Source of the DNA: Oscillospiraceae bacterium
Lineage (GTDB): Bacteria; Bacillota; Clostridia; Saccharofermentanales; Fastidiosipilaceae
Assembly: GCA_029983685.1 (NCBI GenBank)
Contig: JASBZA010000020.1
Span: 1 to 18,604, forward strand
Length of the DNA: 18,604 bases
Direction: 5' to 3'
Each line of letters begins with the position of its first letter. Positions within the stretch are counted from its first letter, which is position 1. The notes below the pieces were generated by a model. The model was not told where the DNA came from, did not search any database, and saw nothing but the letters and a program-made list of their open reading frames with translations. Made by a program: the position numbers and the translations under genes. Shown here one piece after another: positions 14,201-18,604 of the stretch.

Positions 14201-15127
14201 ATGCAATTAGAAATGTGCAATATTGAAAAGTCTTTCGGAGCCAAGGAGGTTTTGAAAGGCGTATCACTAAAGGCCCAGGGCGGCCGTGCGCTAGGTCTTT
14301 TGGGCCGAAACGGTGCCGGAAAGACCACATCTATCCGAATTATCATGAATGTTTTTCCGCCTAATGCAGGAGAGATCCTGTTTGACGGTAAGCCCATCGA
14401 TTACAGTCAAGTTCAATTCGGCTACCTGCCGGAAGAAAGAGGGCTTTACGCCAAGCAGAAGATTATGGACCAGCTCCTTTATTTTGCTCAACTGAAGGGT
14501 ATGAGTCGCAAGGCGGCCCAAGAGTCTATTTTATATTGGTTGGACCGGCTGGAGATGACCGACTATAAAGACCAGAAGCTAGAGACCTTATCTAAAGGAA
14601 ATCAGCAAAAAATCCAACTCATAACGGCCCTGGCCCATGACCCACAAGTCCTGATCCTGGACGAGCCTTTTACCGGCTTAGACCCGGTCAATGCAAGGCT
14701 CTTGGAAGATGTGGTCCGTGAAGAAATTCAAAAGGGCAAAATTGTTATATTCTCTAGCCATCAGATGGCTTATGTGGAAACCTTCTGCGACCATATAGCC
14801 ATCCTGAATGACGGGGAAATTGTCTTGGAAGGTGATCTTGAGAGCATTAAAAGATGTTATCCCAGAAATCGTCTGATTGTGAAATCCGTTGACCGGGAAA
14901 AAATCCTAGCGGAACTGGGTAAGCAATATGAAATGGTTCAGGACAAGGACCGCTTGATTGTGACCTTAGCGGATGAAGAGGATAAGGGCGAGGTTATGGA
15001 GATCTTGTCTCGAAGCTACAATATCGATGCGCTTAGCGTCTTAGAACCCAGCTTAAATGACATCTTTGTCCAATATGCCGGAGATCCGCCGGCCGAAGAA
15101 AAAACAAAAGAGGAGGCCCGGGCATGA
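14201..15127 (+). CDS. ABC transporter ATP-binding protein, NatA type
   Basis: The 308-residue ATPase of an ABC-2 exporter. Walker A is GRNGAGKTT (35-43), the Q-loop region reads GYLPEERGLY (74-83), a form I recall from the NatA subfamily, the signature is LSKGNQQK (130-137), Walker B is LILDEP (151-156) and the H-loop is His187. The last 85 residues form the extra C-terminal domain common in this group. A TTG at 14162 would add 13 codons, but GAGGAG at 14188-14193, seven bases before ATG 14201, decides the start. It overlaps the permease gene by four bases (ATGA). Relatives export sodium or toxic compounds; the substrate is unknown. Confidence 0.93.
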   Translation: MQLEMCNIEKSFGAKEVLKGVSLKAQGGRALGLLGRNGAGKTTSIRIIMNVFPPNAGEILFDGKPIDYSQVQFGYLPEERGLYAKQKIMDQLLYFAQLKGMSRKAAQESILYWLDRLEMTDYKDQKLETLSKGNQQKIQLITALAHDPQVLILDEPFTGLDPVNARLLEDVVREEIQKGKIVIFSSHQMAYVETFCDHIAILNDGEIVLEGDLESIKRCYPRNRLIVKSVDREKILAELGKQYEMVQDKDRLIVTLADEEDKGEVMEILSRSYNIDALSVLEPSLNDIFVQYAGDPPAEEKTKEEARA

Positions 15128-16347
15128 AACAATTTCCGACGATTTTTAGATTTGAACTGAAGACGCTCTTACAAGAAAAATCCTATAAGGTCATGACTAT
15201 CCTGGGCGTGATGCTTATCTTGATTATCATGTTTTTCCCCCGCATCGTCGAACAATTTCAGAACAAAGATGCAGACAGTAAAGATCGGCCGCTTATGCTT
15301 TTGGCCGGAGAGCACAAGGAAGAGGCTCTTCCCTTGTTTGAAGAGACTTTCCAATCCTATGAGGTCCAATTGACCGACCTGTCTATTCCGGAAATCGAGG
15401 ACGAAATCCGTGACGAAGTGGTCAAGTACGCTTTCGACCTGGATGATCTGGAAGCCTATCGCTACTTTGTAAAGAATGTCAGCTTGTCAGACTCTAATTT
15501 GGCCCAAGCCGATACCCTGGTTCAGATACTCTACCGAGCCGATGCCTTGACTAAAGCCGGTTTAAGCCCGGCAGAGGTGGCCCGAATCAACATGGCGCCT
15601 GTCCACGGTGAAGTGGTCACGCTAGGCAAAGACCAGGCACAGAATTATTTTTATACCTATATTCTTTTAATGCTCCTCTATATGGTCATCACTATGTACG
15701 GCATGACTGTAGCCATGCGGGTAGCGACTGAGAAGAGCTCCAGAGCCATGGAGCTCCTCATTACCAGTTCCGACCCTTTAGGCCTTATGTTCGGGAAGAT
15801 TATTGCGGCCTGCCTGGCGGGCTTTATTCAGATGGCCCTCCTCCTGGGGACCGGTATTGGCTCTTACTTTATTAACAAAAAATATTGGGAGGACAATCGT
15901 ATTGTTTCCTCCATGTTTGAGATTCCGCCCGAGCTTCTAGTCTACATGCTGATTTTCTTTTTCCTGGGCTTTTTTCTCTACGCTTTCCTTTTCGGAGCGG
16001 CCGGTTCTTTGGTATCGAAGATTGAGCAGGTTAATACCGTCGCAACTCCTATTACTTTCCTGCTCATGATCGGCTTTATGGGTACTTTGATCTCTATGAG
16101 TGTGGATGTGGACAATCTGGCTATGAAGATTCTTTCTTTCGTCCCCTTTACGTCTCCCATGGCCATGTTTACCCGGATTGCCATGAGTACGGTGGCCTGG
16201 TATGAGATAGCCATTTCCATCGGGCTCTTGATTATTACGACCCTCCTAATCGGTGTTTTTACGGCCAAAGTCTACCGTATCGGTGTCCTTCTTTACGGTA
16301 CACCGCCTAAGCCCAAAGCCTTATGGAAGGCTCTTCGCCAAGCTTAA
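15124..16347 (+). CDS. ABC-2 type permease, NatB-like
   Basis: The 407-residue membrane partner of the preceding ATPase. One N-terminal helix (about 23-40) is followed by a soluble external domain (about 45-170) and then five to six helices (near 174-196, 223-248, 270-296, 305-327, 336-355 and 359-382). The cytoplasmic segment RVATEKSSRAMELLITSSD (199-217) is the conserved coupling region of this ABC-2 subfamily. AGGAGG (15111-15116) lies seven bases before the start and the ATGA overlap indicates coupled translation. Function as an exporter of Na+ or a toxic or antibiotic compound is inferred from family only. Confidence 0.92.
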   Translation: MKQFPTIFRFELKTLLQEKSYKVMTILGVMLILIIMFFPRIVEQFQNKDADSKDRPLMLLAGEHKEEALPLFEETFQSYEVQLTDLSIPEIEDEIRDEVVKYAFDLDDLEAYRYFVKNVSLSDSNLAQADTLVQILYRADALTKAGLSPAEVARINMAPVHGEVVTLGKDQAQNYFYTYILLMLLYMVITMYGMTVAMRVATEKSSRAMELLITSSDPLGLMFGKIIAACLAGFIQMALLLGTGIGSYFINKKYWEDNRIVSSMFEIPPELLVYMLIFFFLGFFLYAFLFGAAGSLVSKIEQVNTVATPITFLLMIGFMGTLISMSVDVDNLAMKILSFVPFTSPMAMFTRIAMSTVAWYEIAISIGLLIITTLLIGVFTAKVYRIGVLLYGTPPKPKALWKALRQA

Positions 16348-16383
16348 ACTGTTTCAACATAGATATACAAGAGACATTTCCCA

Positions 16384-16412
16384 AAGACAAAAGGGGCCGG
16401 GTGTCCTATAAT
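16384..16412 (+). promoter_or_regulatory. Promoter of the murT-gatD operon
   Basis: AAGACA (16384-16389), a 17-base spacer and a perfect TATAAT (16407-16412). The start codon follows 36 bases later; GGGGAAGG at 16427-16434 is the only ribosome binding site candidate, 14 bases from the ATG. Confidence 0.55.
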
Positions 16413-16448
16413 GGCCACATGTTTTTGGGGAAGGTGTTGGCATAGTTT

Positions 16449-17822
16449 ATGGCAGGTTTTCGTTTTAGAATAGCCCAGGCGCTGGGCAAGGTTTGTATTT
16501 GGGGGATGCGCCTCCTAGGGCGCAAGGCAACGCACGCCCCGGGTGTCGTGGTTACCAAAATCGATCCGAACTATCTCAGGCACCTGACTTTGCCCGACAA
16601 GGTCATCGTAGTGACCGGGACCAACGGCAAGACCACGGTTTCCAACATGGTCAAGGACTATCTGGAGAAGATGGGTTTTAGTGTGGCCAACAATTCTTAC
16701 GGCTCCAATACCCGCTTCGGTATTGCCAGTGCCCTATTGGATAATTCCGACCTTAAGGGCCGGGTCAAGACCGACTATGTCCTCCTGGAAATGGACGAAA
16801 GAAGCTGCCTCTGGGTCCTACCTTATATAAGGACCGATTATCTCCTGGTGACCAATCTTTTTTCGGATTCCTATTCCAGAAATGCCCATCCGGATTTTAT
16901 TTTTTCGCTTCTGGACCGTTATATTCAGCCTAATACTAAGTTGCTCTTAAATGCTGAAGATCCTATTTCTAACCGTTTGGCCTTAGATAATGATCGGGTT
17001 TACTACAGTATCCCGCTTCTGGAAGGTGAAGAGGAAGAGCGCCACTCCAGGGTTCAAGACCTGGTCAATTGCCCGGTTTGCCAGACTCGCTTAGAAGTAG
17101 ACTTTATCCGCTATAACCACATCGGCCACTACCATTGTCCCAACTGCGGCTACCGGAGCCCCGAGCCGACTTATCGGGTGGTCCGGGCCGACCTGGAAGG
17201 CCAAAACGCTGTCCTGGGTAACGGCAAAGAAGAAGCCTCTTATAAACTTCCGACTTCCAATATCGTGGACCTATACAACATCTTATCGGCCACGTCCATT
17301 TTGCAGGAGCTGGGTTTCCCCTTGGATAAAATTGCCGGCTTGTCGGAAGCTATTTCCGTGGTGCGTAGCCGTTTCAATTTGACCCAAGTAGGCGATAAGG
17401 CCCTCTATACGACTTTGGCCAAAGCCTTAAACCCTATCGCGACTTCGCGCACCATGGCCTTCTTGAAAAAAGAGGCAAGCAGGAAGGCGGTGGTTTTGGC
17501 CAACACCGAATATAAGGGGCCCAAGATGACCTATGTTGAAAATACCGCTTGGCTCTATGACAACGACTTCCGTTATTTGGCGGACCCATCCATTGTCCAG
17601 GTCATCTGCTGCGGCAAAAGATCTATAGACTATGCCTTATGCCTGGCTTTGGCCGGTGTCCCGGAAGAAAAGGTGGTCATTTGTGAAAACCATGATGAGA
17701 TTGCCGATAAGATTGCTTATGACCGAGTAGACCAGGTCTGGCTTTTACGCGACACGGATCCGGACGAACTCTTTGACCGCATGCACGACCAAATTCAAGA
17801 AAGAATGGAGGCCGCCTTATGA
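16449..17822 (+). CDS. murT: MurT-like Mur ligase family protein (lipid II isoglutaminyl synthase subunit)
   Basis: In staphylococci and streptococci MurT with GatD amidates the D-glutamate alpha-carboxyl of lipid II using ATP and glutamine-derived ammonia. This 457-residue protein has the Mur ligase ATP site TGTNGKTT (56-63), a middle domain with LLEMDERS (112-119), a Cys4 zinc ribbon at Cys208, Cys211, Cys230 and Cys233 that marks MurT among Mur ligases, and a C-terminal Mur ligase domain. The C-terminal WLYDNDF (368-374) aligns with the WxWDxDFE-type motif of MurT, but the flanking residues (GPKMTYVENTA) differ from the usual form as I remember it. It overlaps gatD by four bases (ATGA). 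An in-frame TAG just upstream fixes the start region. Confidence 0.88.
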   Translation: MAGFRFRIAQALGKVCIWGMRLLGRKATHAPGVVVTKIDPNYLRHLTLPDKVIVVTGTNGKTTVSNMVKDYLEKMGFSVANNSYGSNTRFGIASALLDNSDLKGRVKTDYVLLEMDERSCLWVLPYIRTDYLLVTNLFSDSYSRNAHPDFIFSLLDRYIQPNTKLLLNAEDPISNRLALDNDRVYYSIPLLEGEEEERHSRVQDLVNCPVCQTRLEVDFIRYNHIGHYHCPNCGYRSPEPTYRVVRADLEGQNAVLGNGKEEASYKLPTSNIVDLYNILSATSILQELGFPLDKIAGLSEAISVVRSRFNLTQVGDKALYTTLAKALNPIATSRTMAFLKKEASRKAVVLANTEYKGPKMTYVENTAWLYDNDFRYLADPSIVQVICCGKRSIDYALCLALAGVPEEKVVICENHDEIADKIAYDRVDQVWLLRDTDPDELFDRMHDQIQERMEAAL

Positions 17823-18535
17823 GAATCGAATTTCTGTTCAGCGAAGTTGCCAACTACTTAGGCGAGCGGGGCGACATGGATTTACTAAGGCAAATCTTTC
17901 CTCAGGCCGACTTTATCGATACGCCCATCCTGGCCAAACCGGCTTTCCTGGATGAGAAAGTGGACCTGGTCTTCTTAGGTCCCATGTCCGAAAAAGGACA
18001 GGAATTGGCTTTGGAAAAGCTTCTGCCTTATCGGGACAAACTATGGGAGAAGATAGAAGCCGGCCAGGTTTTCCTTACCGTGGGGAACGGGATGGAGCTT
18101 TTCGGACGCTATATCGAAACCGATGAGGGCGAGAGGATTCCTTGCCTCAATTATTTCCCCTACTATGCCAAAAGACAGATGCTCAAGCGCCAGGCCGGAC
18201 TCTTTCTGGGTGATAAGGCCGGTCTTAAAATTGTCGGCTCCAAGGCTCAGTTTACGCAGATTTTCCCCCTGGACGACGGTGACTTTTCGCGTTTCTGCCG
18301 TGTGGAAAAGGGTATGGGCCTTCACAAGGGCAGCGAAGGGGAGGGCCTTCACTATAAAAACCTTCTGGGAACCCATATACTGGGCCCCTTCCTGGTCGTC
18401 AATCCGGTTTTTACCAAGCAATGGTTAGGAGGTCTTTTCGGAGACCAAAACCCTGTTTGGCCCTATTATGATTTGGCCATGGACGCCTATCACAGAAGGC
18501 TTTTGGACTTGCAAAATCCCAAGGCCCACGGATAA
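17819..18535 (+). CDS. gatD: GatD-like class I glutamine amidotransferase homologue lacking the catalytic Cys and His
   Basis: A 238-residue partner of MurT. Homology to GatD is visible at the N-terminus (NYLGERGDMDLL, 12-23) and at GEGLHYKNLLG (174-184). GatD supplies ammonia by hydrolysing glutamine with a Cys-His dyad. Here the nucleophile elbow, ICGGYQLLG in typical GatD, reads VGNGMELFG (88-96), so Cys is replaced by Gly89. The YxHGP histidine motif reads THILGP (185-190), so His is replaced by Leu188. The two cysteines present (109, 160) lie elsewhere. The frame is open and full length, so this is an intact gene rather than a decayed one. TGGAGG (17806-17811) precedes the start. It probably acts as a structural or binding subunit, or with ammonia; function is uncertain. 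Confidence 0.82.
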   Translation: MRIEFLFSEVANYLGERGDMDLLRQIFPQADFIDTPILAKPAFLDEKVDLVFLGPMSEKGQELALEKLLPYRDKLWEKIEAGQVFLTVGNGMELFGRYIETDEGERIPCLNYFPYYAKRQMLKRQAGLFLGDKAGLKIVGSKAQFTQIFPLDDGDFSRFCRVEKGMGLHKGSEGEGLHYKNLLGTHILGPFLVVNPVFTKQWLGGLFGDQNPVWPYYDLAMDAYHRRLLDLQNPKAHG

Positions 18536-18547
18536 GGTAAGAAAATA

Positions 18548-18582
18548 AAAAAGTCCAGCGGTAAATAGTCAATAGACTTTTT
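18548..18582 (+). terminator. Probable terminator after gatD
   Basis: AAAAAGTC (18548-18555) can pair with GACTTTTT (18575-18582), and a smaller AGTC-AATA-GACT hairpin (18567-18578) is followed directly by TTTT. Both are weak stems, but the position 13 bases after the stop codon fits the end of the operon. Confidence 0.45.
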
Positions 18583-18604
18583 ACATAGAAAGAACCTTGA
18601 AAAC

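Overview
The window reads as chromosomal DNA of a Gram-positive anaerobe-type Bacillota. Supporting this are the dnaX-ybaB-recR replication/repair block, Gram-positive MurT/GatD cell-wall genes, strong AGGAGG-type ribosome binding sites, consensus TATAAT -10 boxes and many extended -10 promoters. Base composition is intermediate. I cannot name a genus from the sequence alone. Genes are tightly packed and no stretch over 300 bases lacks one. No tRNA, rRNA or CRISPR array was seen.

Layout. Bases 1-52 look like the 3' end of a group II intron: domain VI has a visible bulged adenosine. It abuts the stop codon of an opposing alpha/beta hydrolase (55-921, minus). A cupin (1009-1362) and an AIM24-family protein (1425-2102) follow on the plus strand. 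recR, ybaB and dnaX form a minus-strand operon (5045 to 2104). dnaX carries an in-frame A AAA AAG slippery heptamer at the place where E. coli dnaX makes gamma by frameshifting. Divergent from dnaX is alanine dehydrogenase (5172-6284), closed by a good terminator.

A minus-strand operon (10166 to 6346) encodes an inositol-monophosphatase-like enzyme, an HSL-type esterase and a condensation-fold acyltransferase with a six-helix membrane tail. These could together make or remodel an esterified metabolite or lipid, but the product is unknown. An MFS transporter (10299-11588) is divergently transcribed and may have a leaderless mRNA. A fused FeoA-FeoB ferrous iron transporter (11694-14120) follows, with an inverted repeat over its promoter. 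Next comes an ABC exporter pair of NatA/NatB type (14201-16347).

The window ends with a MurT-GatD pair (16449-18535). MurT looks intact in its ATP and zinc-ribbon motifs. Its GatD partner lacks both the nucleophilic cysteine and the catalytic histidine of class I glutamine amidotransferases. This is the most unusual feature of the window: either the ligase uses free ammonia or another donor, or the pair has a different role.
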